Assembly (NCBI GenBank): GCA_020630915.1
Contig: JAHDIF010000002.1
Coordinates: 124,001 to 188,000 of the forward strand
Direction of reading: 5' to 3'
DNA length: 64,000 bases
DNA from: Dokdonia sp.
Lineage (GTDB): Bacteria; Bacteroidota; Bacteroidia; Flavobacteriales; Flavobacteriaceae
Shown here piece by piece: positions 34,302-43,433 of this stretch. A model generated the notes under the pieces. The model searched no databases. It worked only from the letters and a program-made list of their open reading frames with translations, and had not been told where the DNA came from. Position 1 is the first letter of the stretch; each line of letters begins with the position of its first letter. The translations under genes and the position numbers were made by a program.

Positions 34302-34931
34302 TTAGAAATCATACTTTTTTTCTACGGCATATTTAAGCAGTTCTCCTTTACCTTTTAGTCCTAGTTTGCGCATCATATTCTTGCGGTGCTTCTCTACAGT
34401 GGAGACCGCTGTAAATCTAAGAGCCGCAATTTCTGAACTTGTTTTGTTTTGAGCAATGAGCTTTAATATTGCCTGTTCACTCTTTGATAATGGGGAGTTA
34501 TTTTTTTTTGCTTTCGCGAAAGCGGGATTAGAATCCTCCATATTTAGGCTAGGATCGAAATACAGGTCTCCATCAACTACCGCCTTTATAGCGCTGTCTA
34601 AAATGCTTAAGGAACTATTTTTCAACACGTAGCCACTTGCTCCGGCCTCTCGCATTTCATTTATTGCTTGATCTTGATCGAACATAGAAAAAGCAATCAC
34701 TTTAATACTGGGAAACTCTTTTGCAATTAATCTTGTAGCCTCTATACCATTCATTATGGGCATACGTATATCCATTATTACTACGTTTGGGAGCTTCTGC
34801 CTGACGATATCTAATAGGGCCTTTCCATCATTGGCCATACCTACTATAGAGATGCGATTGTCATAGCGATATAGTAATTCTATACCGTCTATGAGGGCTT
34901 GGTGATCTTCTGCTATTGCAATGGTGATCAT
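34302..34931 (-). CDS. NarL/FixJ-family response regulator
   Basis: 209 aa. Receiver domain (1-120) with acidic pair 'EDH' (8-9), phospho-acceptor Asp54 ('VIMDIRMP') and Lys in 'VLKNSS'. GerE helix-turn-helix at ~145-205 ('LSKSEQAILKLIAQNKTSSEIA'). The linker holds an AFAKA coded by an exact palindrome copy. It overlaps the histidine kinase gene by 4 bp, so the pair is a two-component system. Confidence 0.92.
   Translation of the reverse strand: MITIAIAEDHQALIDGIELLYRYDNRISIVGMANDGKALLDIVRQKLPNVVIMDIRMPIMNGIEATRLIAKEFPSIKVIAFSMFDQDQAINEMREAGASGYVLKNSSLSILDSAIKAVVDGDLYFDPSLNMEDSNPAFAKAKKNNSPLSKSEQAILKLIAQNKTSSEIAALRFTAVSTVEKHRKNMMRKLGLKGKGELLKYAVEKKYDF
34510..34523. repeat. Palindrome GCTTTCGCGAAAGC, exact copy 5
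   Basis: In the inter-domain linker of the response regulator, reading as Ala-Phe-Ala-Lys-Ala. Confidence 0.9.
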
Positions 34932-36904
34932 ATGGGTATGTCTATTATAATGTTAGTTCCTTTACCTAAGCTGCTGTCTACTAGCATTGTACCTTCTAGA
35001 TGCTCTACACGGCGCTCTATACTTCCTAGTCCCATTCCTTCTTTTTCTTCTAGTTTACCGACAATAAAGCCTTTGCCATTATCTTCTACTACAATATTGA
35101 GTTCATACTCATGTTGTGTTAGGGATATCTGAACTTCTGTGGCTTGTGCATGTTTTATGACATTGGTAACCAGTTCTTGTACAATTCTAAAAATGGTTAT
35201 TTCTAAGTGATTGCTTAGCCTTTGTTCTAGTCCAAAGCCTTGGACTTCTATTGAAAGACCACCGCTCACAGCTACTTTATCTGCAAGTTTTTCTATGGCG
35301 GGTAGGAGACCCTCTTTTGCCATAACACCGCTATTGCGTTCGTGGGCAATAGCTCTTACGTTTTTATAAGCTTGCTCGATAAGCTCGTTTGCCTTGTCAA
35401 GTAATTCTTGAGGTTTATCTGTTTTATGCAGATTTTGTTGAAGATTGCCTATATGCATTTTTACAGCGGCCAGGGTACCACCTAAATTATCGTGTAGATC
35501 GCCTGCTAGGCGTATTCTTTCCTTTTCTTGTCCTTCTACCATGGCATTAATCGTATTAATTTCTTGCTCTTTAAGGATCGTAGTTGTTTTTTGAATTTCC
35601 AACTCTTTTTCTTGCTCTGCAATGCGCTGCCTGCGTTTTGCGTTGCGATAGGTGAGTGACCCAATTATAGTAAGTAATATGAGAGAACCTCCTAGTGCGA
35701 TGGCTATGTTTTGATTCCGTTTTTTTAGTGCTTGTTCTTCTAACAAATTATTTCTTTGCAAGAGAATTTCTTTGTCTTTTGCAGCAACACCTAATTTTTT
35801 ATCAAGATTTGCAATTTGAGCGTTTATAGTACCATAGCTTATTTCTCGATTGAGGTTAAAAGCTTTATTTAAATAAAAATAGGCGCTATCGTGCTTTTTC
35901 TGGGGTTTGAAAAAATAATGAGCTTTGAACTTATAAAATGTAATTAAATTTTTATCACGATCACTTTCATTTAAATTATCAAAGGCTTTGGCAATAGCAA
36001 GCTTGGCTTCGTCTATCTTACCTTTTTGAATTTTTATTCTACTTATATCCAGATAAGTATTGAATTTATGTTCCTTTAAATAGGGTAATTCCGGTAATTC
36101 AGATACGCTATTGAGAAAGGTGAGAGCTCTATCTTGTTTATTATGAATCCAATTATGTAAACCTATTAATTCTAGAAGTTGCGCTCTAAGGCCTATAGAA
36201 TAGTTAAGTTTATTCTTCTCAAGATATAAAGTGTTAATTTCTCCAAAAGCCTCCAGCAATTCACGATTAGATTCTGGACTTCTACCTTCTAGAAGATAGT
36301 TGTGTATAGAAATCCAGGTGGAATCTATATTGTTAATTGCAACATCTTCGTATTTTTTGATGTACCTTCTTGTTATTTCTTTATTTTGAACATTTTCGCG
36401 GTTATAAAACCTTAAACCAGCTAGTATACTCAGTTTTTTTAACAGATTATTATTTGCATCACTAGCATCTTGATAGGCGCTGTCTATATAGTTTGCTAGA
36501 TTACCATTCCTTCTGTTGTAGAAAAGGTTGTAATAGGCATCAACAATAGATCTTTCGGGATTATGATCACTCGAAACAAAACTTTGTAACTTTTTGTAAT
36601 TTATAGAATCTTCCTTTTTGTTATTGCCTGCATTATATAATAACGCGGTAAGTGTTTCATAACAAGACCTTCTTTCACCCGGTTCTACCTTACCTAATAA
36701 TGATTTATTCTTTTTAAAATCAAGTGCAATTAGATTCTCAAGAATTTTTTTATCGACCTCTTCATATTCCTGTGCCAAGGACTGCGCAGATAGGATTGTT
36801 AAAAGGAAAAAAACAAAGCACCTCAAAAGACTATTGAATAAATAACTGAGATAAGCGTTGCTTACAAAAAGGGTTTCCATCCTTAATATCGACAGGATCA
36901 TCAT
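34928..36904 (-). CDS. Sensor histidine kinase with TPR-like periplasmic domain (HisKA_3)
   Basis: Up to 658 aa. Signal/anchor near residues 26-45, a ~350-residue periplasmic TPR-like helical domain, a transmembrane helix near 400-420 ('IALGGSLILLTIIGSL'), coiled coil, HisKA_3 with 'RIRLAGDLHDNLGG' (phospho-His) and an HATPase_c domain ('NVIKHAQATEV', 'VEDNGKGF', 'GMGLGSIERRV'). The start is uncertain. ATG 36904 overlaps the upstream gene by 74 bp; ATG 36880 or TTG 36826 would reduce or remove the overlap. It pairs with the downstream NarL-type regulator. Confidence 0.88.
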   Translation of the reverse strand: MMILSILRMETLFVSNAYLSYLFNSLLRCFVFFLLTILSAQSLAQEYEEVDKKILENLIALDFKKNKSLLGKVEPGERRSCYETLTALLYNAGNNKKEDSINYKKLQSFVSSDHNPERSIVDAYYNLFYNRRNGNLANYIDSAYQDASDANNNLLKKLSILAGLRFYNRENVQNKEITRRYIKKYEDVAINNIDSTWISIHNYLLEGRSPESNRELLEAFGEINTLYLEKNKLNYSIGLRAQLLELIGLHNWIHNKQDRALTFLNSVSELPELPYLKEHKFNTYLDISRIKIQKGKIDEAKLAIAKAFDNLNESDRDKNLITFYKFKAHYFFKPQKKHDSAYFYLNKAFNLNREISYGTINAQIANLDKKLGVAAKDKEILLQRNNLLEEQALKKRNQNIAIALGGSLILLTIIGSLTYRNAKRRQRIAEQEKELEIQKTTTILKEQEINTINAMVEGQEKERIRLAGDLHDNLGGTLAAVKMHIGNLQQNLHKTDKPQELLDKANELIEQAYKNVRAIAHERNSGVMAKEGLLPAIEKLADKVAVSGGLSIEVQGFGLEQRLSNHLEITIFRIVQELVTNVIKHAQATEVQISLTQHEYELNIVVEDNGKGFIVGKLEEKEGMGLGSIERRVEHLEGTMLVDSSLGKGTNIIIDIPI

Positions 36905-37442
36905 CGCCTAGTTCATTAACAGAAAGTTTAAAATCTCCTACTTCTCTAAGAGAGATTTTAGAACCATTTCTATAGAAAAATTCGTGGTCAAACGTGCCAT
37001 TCATCAAAGGCCTTCTATGATTTGAGTCCATCTCACACAACTCCTTGTATGTATGCCCTGACATTGAAATTAGGGTTCTGTCTGCTAGGAAAAACTGTAC
37101 TTCAGAAAGATCTACTTCTTTTGCTTTTTTAGAAATGATTACTGGAGTGCCTGCTTCTGGAAAATTAATTATAGGCGCTTTAATTTTTACATCTAGTATA
37201 AGGTATTTATCACCTTTTAATGTAGTTTTCAAATCAAGACTTGCAGTCTCAATTTTTAAATTAAAATGCCCTTTATAATTTGTAAGAATAAGGTCTATTG
37301 ATTTTAATTTATTATCCGAATTTTTAATCAATTTACCGTGAATTCCAAAAAAAGTCCCATAAGCTTGAGAGGCATAGATATTTTGGTATACATCTTTTGT
37401 TTTGTCCGATATGAGAATTGTGCCGTAGTATTTATTTTTCAT
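36831..37442 (-). CDS. Unrecognised protein upstream of the histidine kinase
   Basis: 203 aa, no signal peptide or membrane helix, beta-rich by composition ('YYGTILISDKTKDVYQNIYA', 'LILDVKIKAPIINFPEAG'). A 'SGHTYKELCEMDSNHRRPLM' stretch sits near residues 128-147. No family recognised. It lies directly upstream of, and overlaps, the kinase gene, so it may be part of the same signalling unit. A solitary beta-sandwich cytosolic protein is the plainest reading. Confidence 0.6.
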   Translation of the reverse strand: MKNKYYGTILISDKTKDVYQNIYASQAYGTFFGIHGKLIKNSDNKLKSIDLILTNYKGHFNLKIETASLDLKTTLKGDKYLILDVKIKAPIINFPEAGTPVIISKKAKEVDLSEVQFFLADRTLISMSGHTYKELCEMDSNHRRPLMNGTFDHEFFYRNGSKISLREVGDFKLSVNELGDDDPVDIKDGNPFCKQRLSQLFIQ

Positions 37443-37590
37443 AATTTATTTTTAGGTTAAAAATCAAAAATATTTGATATTATATGTTTACAACATACCC
37501 ACTACTAGGTATTTTATCCCTAAAAACTAAGACCTTGAAGTATGCAAACAAAATAAAATCGATAAGAGAAGAAAAAACAGGGTCTAAAGG

Positions 37591-37779
37591 TTACCCTTTC
37601 AAAACATTTTTAATAACAAACAGCAATGCCACAAACGCAATAAATCCAAGTAAAACCCACTTAGCGCCCTTATACTCTCGTTTATGAAGACTTGCATCCT
37701 TTCGGTATGAAAAAATGATAAGGATAACAAAAGCAATCACAAAAAATAAAACAAAAGTTAATTGACCAGTACTAAACAT
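37591..37779 (-). CDS. Small two-span membrane protein
   Basis: 62 aa from ATG 37779; upstream extension would run through a palindrome copy. Two hydrophobic helices ('LTFVLFFVIAFVILIIFSY' and 'WVLLGFIAFVALLFVIKNVL') flank a basic loop ('RKDASLHKREYKGAK'). Unknown function. It is divergent from the MazG-like gene across 73 bp that include the palindrome. Confidence 0.65.
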   Translation of the reverse strand: MFSTGQLTFVLFFVIAFVILIIFSYRKDASLHKREYKGAKWVLLGFIAFVALLFVIKNVLKG

Positions 37780-37819
37780 TATAGGTATTTTTAAGCTATG
37801 TAAAAATACGTTTAAGACT

Positions 37820-37833
37820 GCTTTCGCGAAAGC
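37820..37833. repeat. Palindrome GCTTTCGCGAAAGC, exact copy 6
   Basis: Intergenic, between divergent genes, 20 bp before the MazG-like ATG. Confidence 0.9.
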
Positions 37834-37852
37834 AAAAAACACTTAAAATCTT

Positions 37853-38239
37853 ATGAAAGACAAAATAGCTGCAGTGACCCTTTTTCACGATACCTATGGA
37901 TTAGATAAAGAGGATGCCCCTACGGCAAATCTTCCAGAAACCAAGAATATGTTACGGTACAATCTTATGAAAGAAGAAAATGAGGAGTACTTAGAAGCTG
38001 CAAATAACGGAGACCTTGTTGAGGTGGCAGATGCACTAGGAGATATGCTTTACATTTTATGCGGTACCATTATTGAACATGGAATGCAACATAAAATAGA
38101 AGAAGTATTTAATGAAATACAGCGTAGTAATATGAGTAAGCTGGGAGAAGATGGAAAACCTATATACAGAGAGGATGGAAAGGTTTTAAAAGGGCCTAAT
38201 TATTTTAAACCTAATATAAAAGCCATACTTGAGAAATAA
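37853..38239 (+). CDS. MazG-like / PRA-PH family nucleotide pyrophosphohydrolase
   Basis: 128 aa. All-alpha NTP pyrophosphohydrolase fold with the metal-binding pattern E-E-x-x-E ('KEENEEYLEA', ~44-53) and E-x-x-D ('EVADALGDMLYIL', ~61-73). It likely hydrolyses a nucleoside triphosphate to the monophosphate; the substrate is unknown. A 'GKPIYREDGKVLKGPNYF' tail is typical of this subgroup. Followed by a strong terminator. Confidence 0.85.
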   Translation: MKDKIAAVTLFHDTYGLDKEDAPTANLPETKNMLRYNLMKEENEEYLEAANNGDLVEVADALGDMLYILCGTIIEHGMQHKIEEVFNEIQRSNMSKLGEDGKPIYREDGKVLKGPNYFKPNIKAILEK

Positions 38240-38250
38240 GACGCAAACAA

Positions 38251-38281
38251 AAAAAGCCACGATATCGTGGCTATTTTTTTA
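38251..38281 (+). terminator. Intrinsic terminator
   Basis: 9-bp perfect stem AGCCACGAT/ATCGTGGCT (38255-38272) between A- and T-runs. It serves the MazG-like gene and, in reverse, the convergent OmpH gene. Confidence 0.9.
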
Positions 38282-38301
38282 TTTTAAAAATTTCTAGAGA
38301 A

Positions 38302-38811
38302 TTACTCAATAGTTATTCCCATTTGACTTAAAACTGCTATCGTAATATCGTGCGCAGGATCTATGTAAGCAAGATTGTTATTGTTTCCTACGGTTAGTAT
38401 TTGTGTATAGCCCTGTGCTTTAGCATATTTAGCTACTTCTTCACCTATTTTTTTATATAAAGGTTGTACCACCTCGCTTTGCTTTAATTGCACTAGCTGC
38501 GTTCCGTTTGCTTGAAATTGTTTAATGTCGGTTTCCATTCCAGAAAGCTCTTCTTGCTTTTTTTGCTTGTCAACATCTGTCATAGCTTCAAAGGCCGTTT
38601 GTGCTGCAGCAAGCGTATTCTCATAGGTGTCAATCTTTGCTTTGAGTTGTTTTTCTAGGTCGAGGTTATAGTTTTTAAGCTCTTCGTTTGCTTGTGTAAG
38701 TTCTGGCATTTTAGAGAGAATAAAATCTGCATCTACAGTTCCAACTTTTGTTTGAGCAAATGTAACCATCGTACATAGTACTAAAAATGTACTTAAAATA
38801 ATTTTTTTCAT
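38302..38811 (-). CDS. OmpH/Skp-like periplasmic chaperone
   Basis: 169 aa with signal peptide (cleavage after 'VTFAQ', residue ~20). The mature part begins 'TKVGTVDADFILSKMPE' and contains a long coiled-coil arm (~35-115), then the small beta body, as in Skp. It would hold unfolded outer-membrane proteins in the periplasm. It stands alone here, preceded by a -7 box. Confidence 0.88.
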   Translation of the reverse strand: MKKIILSTFLVLCTMVTFAQTKVGTVDADFILSKMPELTQANEELKNYNLDLEKQLKAKIDTYENTLAAAQTAFEAMTDVDKQKKQEELSGMETDIKQFQANGTQLVQLKQSEVVQPLYKKIGEEVAKYAKAQGYTQILTVGNNNNLAYIDPAHDITIAVLSQMGITIE

Positions 38812-38845
38812 CTATCGTGATTTAGATTTGTTTTTTTTGCGTTTG

Positions 38846-38853
38846 CAAATATA
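38846..38853 (-). promoter_or_regulatory. -7 box of the OmpH gene
   Basis: TATATTTG on the minus strand, 34 bp before the ATG. A TTG lies only 12 bp upstream, so the -33 element is unclear. Confidence 0.45.
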
Positions 38854-38889
38854 TAGTATCATAACCAATATCTGTGCCATTCCATCCGG

Positions 38890-39126
38890 TTAGTCTTGAT
38901 AGAGCTGCCCTCTATGTGGTTTTAGAGCGTCTCTTATGGGTTTCATTTGATCTTCATTTACCACAAGATAAGCTATGTGGTGCATTTCACTTAAAGTAGA
39001 TACTCCAGTGAGTGGGTTTGATAACGCTTTCGCGAAAGCGTATTCTTTTAAATGTATTTCGTGATGTATTGCAGTTTTCTCTCCTGCAGGCCCTCTGAAA
39101 TCCCAAATAAGTTTTAATCTTCTCAT
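38890..39126 (-). CDS. Conserved-looking small protein
   Basis: 78 aa, soluble, rich in His ('AIHHEIHLKEY', 'LSEMHHIAYLVV'), with no signal peptide. No function recognised. An exact palindrome copy codes 'AFAKAL' at residues ~30-35. A -7 box lies 15 bp upstream of the ATG. Confidence 0.65.
   Translation of the reverse strand: MRRLKLIWDFRGPAGEKTAIHHEIHLKEYAFAKALSNPLTGVSTLSEMHHIAYLVVNEDQMKPIRDALKPHRGQLYQD
39026..39039. repeat. Palindrome GCTTTCGCGAAAGC, exact copy 7
   Basis: Inside the 78-aa gene, reading as Ala-Phe-Ala-Lys-Ala. Confidence 0.9.
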
Positions 39127-39140
39127 CCCATTTATTTTGT

Positions 39141-39148
39141 CAAATATA
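39141..39148 (-). promoter_or_regulatory. -7 box of the 78-aa gene
   Basis: TATATTTG on the minus strand, with no convincing -33 TTG. Implies a very short leader. Confidence 0.4.
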
Positions 39149-39198
39149 TCAACTACCTATATAAACTATCTTAAGGTTATGTTACAATTGATAGGACC

Positions 39199-39229
39199 TT
39201 TGTCTAAGACAGCAGATTTGTTATTTTTG
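39199..39229 (+). promoter_or_regulatory. Promoter of the PpiC-SurA operon, TTTG-N19-TATTTTTG
   Basis: TTTG at 39199-39202 and TATTTTTG at 39222-39229 with a 19-bp spacer, the best match to the Bacteroidetes consensus in this window. The start would fall near 39236, 13 bp before the ATG. Confidence 0.75.
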
Positions 39230-39248
39230 CACACCTTAGATATTAAAA

Positions 39249-41183
39249 ATGAAATCCTACTTTTTATACGTAATTGCATTTTTGTTCGTACTTACCATAA
39301 GTGCTCAAGAAGACAAAGATATTTTACTTACCATAAACGATGAGCCTATATCTGTGGGTGAATATAAAAGTGTATATCTGAAAAATATTGATATTTTGAA
39401 GGATAAGACTTTTAGTAATCCTGAAAAATACTTAGATCTTTTTATTCCGTATAAGTTAAAGGTGCAAGAGGCCTACAGATTAGGGCTGGATAAAAAAGAT
39501 ACTTATAAAACGGAGCTCTCAGGTTATAAAAAGCAATTAGCAAAGACTTTTTTGACAGATGTTTCTATTTCAGATCAATTGGTAAAAGAGGCTTATGATA
39601 GACTTGTTACAGAAGTAAGTACACGCCATATATTAGTTAAAGTCACTCCCAATGCGGCTCCTGAAGATACCCTAGTGGCTTACAATAGAATTCTCGAAGC
39701 ACGATCAAAGATACTTGAGGGAGAAGATTTTGTGAAAGTAGCAAAGACGTATAGTGCAGATCCTTCGGTTAAGGTTAACGGTGGAGATCTAGGATGGTTT
39801 AAGGCATTTAAAATGGTTTATCCTTTTGAAAATGCTGCCTATACTACTCCCGTAGGAGAGATTTCTATGCCTTTTAAAACAAGATTTGGGTATCATATAG
39901 TTCAAACTACAGGATCGAGACCAGCGAAAGGGGCTGTAAAAGTTTCTCACATTATGATTACCCATAAGCAAGAAGATACAACTGTAAATCCTCAAATGCG
40001 CATTGCAAAAATTTATGATCTGTTACAGCAAGGAAAGAACTTTGAAAGTCTTGCAAAAACATATAGTAATGATACACAAACAGCATCAAAAGGAGGAGAG
40101 CTAAGAAAGTTTGAATCAGGTCAGTTAAGTAGTCCTGAGTTTGAAAAAGTGGCGTTTCAGCTTAGAAACTCAGGTGAATATTCTAAACCATTTGCGTCTA
40201 AATTTGGTTGGCATATAGTAAAGCTTATTGAAAAATTTCCAGTACCATCTTTTGAAGATCATAAAACTGCTTTAGAAGATAAAGTAAGAAAGGATAAAAG
40301 ATCTCAGGTCATCTCACAATCGCTCATAAATAAATTGAGAAAACAATACAAGGCAGAGGATATTTCATCCATTATAGCTATGGTAAGCGACACAACTGTG
40401 GGTACTTTTAAAGATAATAAATATGTTTACACTTCAAATGAATTAAATGACGTTAAAGAAGTTTTTAAGATAAAGGAAACCACCTATTATCTGCCATCTT
40501 TAGGAAAGTATCTAGAAAGATCTTTTGACCCCAGGCAGTTTGGTTCATACGAGCAGTTTTTTAAAGAAACAGTTAGAAAATATATAGACATTAAGGTAAG
40601 AAGTTATCACGAAGAGCATCTAGAAGAAATTGAACCTGAGTTTGCAAATATTCTAAGAGAATACAAAGAGGGCTTATTAATCTTTGATTTAATGGAGCAA
40701 GAAATTTGGAATAAGGCAAAAAACGATAGCTTAGGCCTCAGTAAATTTTATGATAAAAACACGCATCTTTACAAAGAAGCAGCCAGTGCCTCAACAGCGG
40801 TATATACCTCTCAAAATAAAGTGGTTTTAGAAACATTTAAAAATGTTTTAGAAAATCGCACTGACGGTGAGAGTATATCTTTGCCTAAAGAGATTATTAA
40901 AACTAAAAAGCAACTAGTCATTGACAATAAAGACTCCTATGCTTTAAATTTTAAACCCGTCGTGGGTATTAGTAAAGTGTTCACCCATAACGATGGATAT
41001 GTGTTATACGATATTTCAAAACTAAATCTTGCGCGCACAAAAACACTAGAAGAAGCTAGAGGGATGGTGATAAGTGATTATCAAAAGCAGTTAGAAGATA
41101 CTTGGACGAAGGGACTAGGTGCACAAGCAAACGTAGTAATAGAAAAAAAAGCCCTCAAGAAATTAATAAAACAACTTCAATAA
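39249..41183 (+). CDS. Periplasmic peptidyl-prolyl isomerase with two parvulin domains
   Basis: 644 aa with signal peptide (about 1-20). SurA-like N-terminal helices, then two PpiC/rotamase domains at ~120-215 ('STRHILVKVTPNA...GGDLGWFKAFKMVYPFENAA') and ~227-320 ('VSHIMITHKQ...GGELRKFESGQLSSPEFEKVAF'), and a long C-terminal helical/beta region. Probably a folding catalyst for outer-membrane or secreted proteins. First of three related genes with 1-bp spacing and overlap, then a MoxR ATPase gene. Confidence 0.9.
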   Translation: MKSYFLYVIAFLFVLTISAQEDKDILLTINDEPISVGEYKSVYLKNIDILKDKTFSNPEKYLDLFIPYKLKVQEAYRLGLDKKDTYKTELSGYKKQLAKTFLTDVSISDQLVKEAYDRLVTEVSTRHILVKVTPNAAPEDTLVAYNRILEARSKILEGEDFVKVAKTYSADPSVKVNGGDLGWFKAFKMVYPFENAAYTTPVGEISMPFKTRFGYHIVQTTGSRPAKGAVKVSHIMITHKQEDTTVNPQMRIAKIYDLLQQGKNFESLAKTYSNDTQTASKGGELRKFESGQLSSPEFEKVAFQLRNSGEYSKPFASKFGWHIVKLIEKFPVPSFEDHKTALEDKVRKDKRSQVISQSLINKLRKQYKAEDISSIIAMVSDTTVGTFKDNKYVYTSNELNDVKEVFKIKETTYYLPSLGKYLERSFDPRQFGSYEQFFKETVRKYIDIKVRSYHEEHLEEIEPEFANILREYKEGLLIFDLMEQEIWNKAKNDSLGLSKFYDKNTHLYKEAASASTAVYTSQNKVVLETFKNVLENRTDGESISLPKEIIKTKKQLVIDNKDSYALNFKPVVGISKVFTHNDGYVLYDISKLNLARTKTLEEARGMVISDYQKQLEDTWTKGLGAQANVVIEKKALKKLIKQLQ

Positions 41184-41184
41184 T

Positions 41185-42039
41185 TTGATTAAGAACGGGC
41201 TTACAATATTGTTAGGTTGTCTCCTATTATGTTCTTGTGATTTACTAAATCATAAGGATGAAGGTATTGTAGTGGCCCGTGTGAATGATACCTACCTTTA
41301 CAAACAGGATGTTGTAGACTATTTGCAAGACTTTACAAATGATCAGGATAGTATGGTGTTGGTTACAAATTTTATAAACCAATGGGCGACTAAACAATTA
41401 CTCTTAGAAGGCTCTAAGCGCAATATCTTAAGGGAAGATCAAAGAACATTTGACGAGCTGGCAGAAGATTATAAGATCAATCTTTATACAAGTTCTTACA
41501 AAGAGGCCTTAGTTTCAAAAAGATTGGATACCGTAATTACAGATCAAGAAGCACAAGAATTTTATAATGCAAATAAGCAAAACTTTAATCTTAATGAAGG
41601 TTTGCTCAAACTCAGGTATATTCAAATTGCAGATGATTATAATAATAAGAAGCAATTGCAGGAGTATTTTATACGTTTCAACGAAGAAGACAAGTATATT
41701 CTAGACTCGTTAAAATTTCAATTTAAAAAGTACTTTCTTAACGACTCTGTTTGGGTTAAAAAAAGTGTTGTGGTAAACAGTGTTCATCCCATAAATCCCG
41801 CTAATGCTGATAATTTGTTAAAAAAAACAAATTTTATACAACTGCGAGATTCATTAGGATTATATTTGATTTCTGTGCGAGAAACGCTTTCGCGAAAGCA
41901 AACAGCTCCCATAGAATATGTTAGACCTACCATTAATCAAATAATTAAAAATAAAAGAAAGCTCGAGCTTGTGAAACAGCTTGAAAAGGAGATTAAAGAT
42001 GATGCAATTAAAAATAACAAATTTGAGATTTACGATTAA
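41185..42039 (+). CDS. SurA-like lipoprotein without a recognisable rotamase domain
   Basis: 284 aa. The start is TTG (41185), one base after the previous stop; no ATG precedes the lipoprotein signal ('LTILLGCLLLCSC', lipobox Cys). Homology to the N-terminal domain of SurA/PpiC proteins is clear from 'VVARVNDTYLYKQDVVDYL', but the rotamase signature (GG-x-L/HI) is absent, so it is probably a chaperone-only relative. An exact palindrome copy codes 'TLSRKQ'. Its end overlaps the next gene by 41 bp. Confidence 0.8.
   Translation: MIKNGLTILLGCLLLCSCDLLNHKDEGIVVARVNDTYLYKQDVVDYLQDFTNDQDSMVLVTNFINQWATKQLLLEGSKRNILREDQRTFDELAEDYKINLYTSSYKEALVSKRLDTVITDQEAQEFYNANKQNFNLNEGLLKLRYIQIADDYNNKKQLQEYFIRFNEEDKYILDSLKFQFKKYFLNDSVWVKKSVVVNSVHPINPANADNLLKKTNFIQLRDSLGLYLISVRETLSRKQTAPIEYVRPTINQIIKNKRKLELVKQLEKEIKDDAIKNNKFEIYD
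41886..41899. repeat. Palindrome GCTTTCGCGAAAGC, exact copy 8
   Basis: Inside the SurA-like lipoprotein gene, read as Leu-Ser-Arg-Lys. Confidence 0.9.
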
Positions 42040-43429
42040 TACATTAGTATTTGGACTGCTTTTAGGTGGTGCAATTCAAGCACAAGAGGTAAATAGCGAG
42101 CCTAACTCCTCTATAGAAAAAGATTCTATAGACACACCTTTTACAACTTTTAAAGTAGATGGTGTAGCCGGAGTAGTAGGAGACTATCTTATTTTAGAAA
42201 GTGATATAGATAAGTTCTTGATTGATATTAAAAGTCAAGGACAATCGGTAGCAGAGATCACACCTTGCCAAGTGATGGGTAAACTTCTAGAAGATAAATT
42301 ACTTGCGCACCAGGCCATCCAAGATAGTATTGTAGTAAATACAGCAAGAGTTACTTCAGAAGTAGAGCAGATTATAGGGCGATTTGCACAACAACTTGGT
42401 TCTGAGCAAAAGGTAATCGAGTATTACAAAAAAGATAATATGGCAGAGTTACGTGCCGAGTTATTTGATATACGTAAAGACATTATCCTCTCTGAGCAAA
42501 TGAATGAAAAAATAATCTCTTCTGTAGATGTAACTCCCGATGAGATTAAATCATATTTTGAGAGTATTCCCGAAGATGAGTTGCCCACTATAGGTGTAGA
42601 ACTTGAAATAGCGCAAATTGTGGTGGAGCCTAAAGCTACGGAAGAAGAAAGACAGAGCGTAATTAATAGGCTCAATGGTTTTAGAAGAGATATTCTAGAA
42701 AACGGAAGTAGTTTTGCAACAAAGGCAGTATTATATACAGATGATAAAGCTTCTGCTGGAGAGGGCGGTCTTATGACGATTAACAGAAAGACTCCACTTG
42801 TAAAAGAGTTTAGAGATGTGGTGTTTAATCTGCAAGAAGGAGAAGTAAGTGAACCTTTTGAAACTGAATACGGTTTTCATATTGCCACATTGGAGAAGAC
42901 TAAAGGAGATAATCTAGATGTAAGACATATACTTCTAATTCCTAAAATTGGTCGTGCTCAAGAGGAAGAAGCAAAGGATAAAATTACCAGAATAAGAGAG
43001 AGAATACTCTCTGGAGACCTGAGCTTTGATGAAGCGGCAAGGGAGTTTTCAGACCAGAAAGAAACTAAGTTCGATGGAGGGGTACTCATTAATCCAGAAA
43101 ATTTGAGCCCTAGATTTGAGTTGACTAGACTTGACACGTCTATTTATACTAAAGTAAGTGGATTAGAAGAAGGAGAGGTTTCTTTAGTATTTAATGATCC
43201 TGATAGAACTAATAAATCTATGTTTAAGATTCTTAAAATTAACAAGAAGATTGGAGAACATAAAGCAGATTATACAAAAGACTACATAAAAATTAAAGAA
43301 TTAGCATTACGTCAAAAACAAATTAAGGCGATCGCAAAATGGCAAAAAGAAAAAATTGCCGAAACCTATATTAAGGTCAATGGTGATAATAGAGATTGTG
43401 AGTTTGCAAGTAACTGGTTAAAAAAATAA
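41999..43429 (+). CDS. SurA-like peptidyl-prolyl isomerase
   Basis: 476 aa from ATG 41999, preceded by AAGGAG (41986-41991), a rare good Shine-Dalgarno here; ATG 42002 is equally spaced. Signal peptide to 'GGAIQAQ'. SurA N-domain ('VDGVAGVVGDYLILESDID'), then two parvulin domains (~190-285 and ~290-390, 'GEGGLMTINRKTPLVKEFRD', 'VRHILLIPKI'). Chaperone/isomerase for outer-membrane protein biogenesis. Third in the operon. Confidence 0.9.
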   Translation: MMQLKITNLRFTINTLVFGLLLGGAIQAQEVNSEPNSSIEKDSIDTPFTTFKVDGVAGVVGDYLILESDIDKFLIDIKSQGQSVAEITPCQVMGKLLEDKLLAHQAIQDSIVVNTARVTSEVEQIIGRFAQQLGSEQKVIEYYKKDNMAELRAELFDIRKDIILSEQMNEKIISSVDVTPDEIKSYFESIPEDELPTIGVELEIAQIVVEPKATEEERQSVINRLNGFRRDILENGSSFATKAVLYTDDKASAGEGGLMTINRKTPLVKEFRDVVFNLQEGEVSEPFETEYGFHIATLEKTKGDNLDVRHILLIPKIGRAQEEEAKDKITRIRERILSGDLSFDEAAREFSDQKETKFDGGVLINPENLSPRFELTRLDTSIYTKVSGLEEGEVSLVFNDPDRTNKSMFKILKINKKIGEHKADYTKDYIKIKELALRQKQIKAIAKWQKEKIAETYIKVNGDNRDCEFASNWLKK

Positions 43430-43433
43430 GTGT

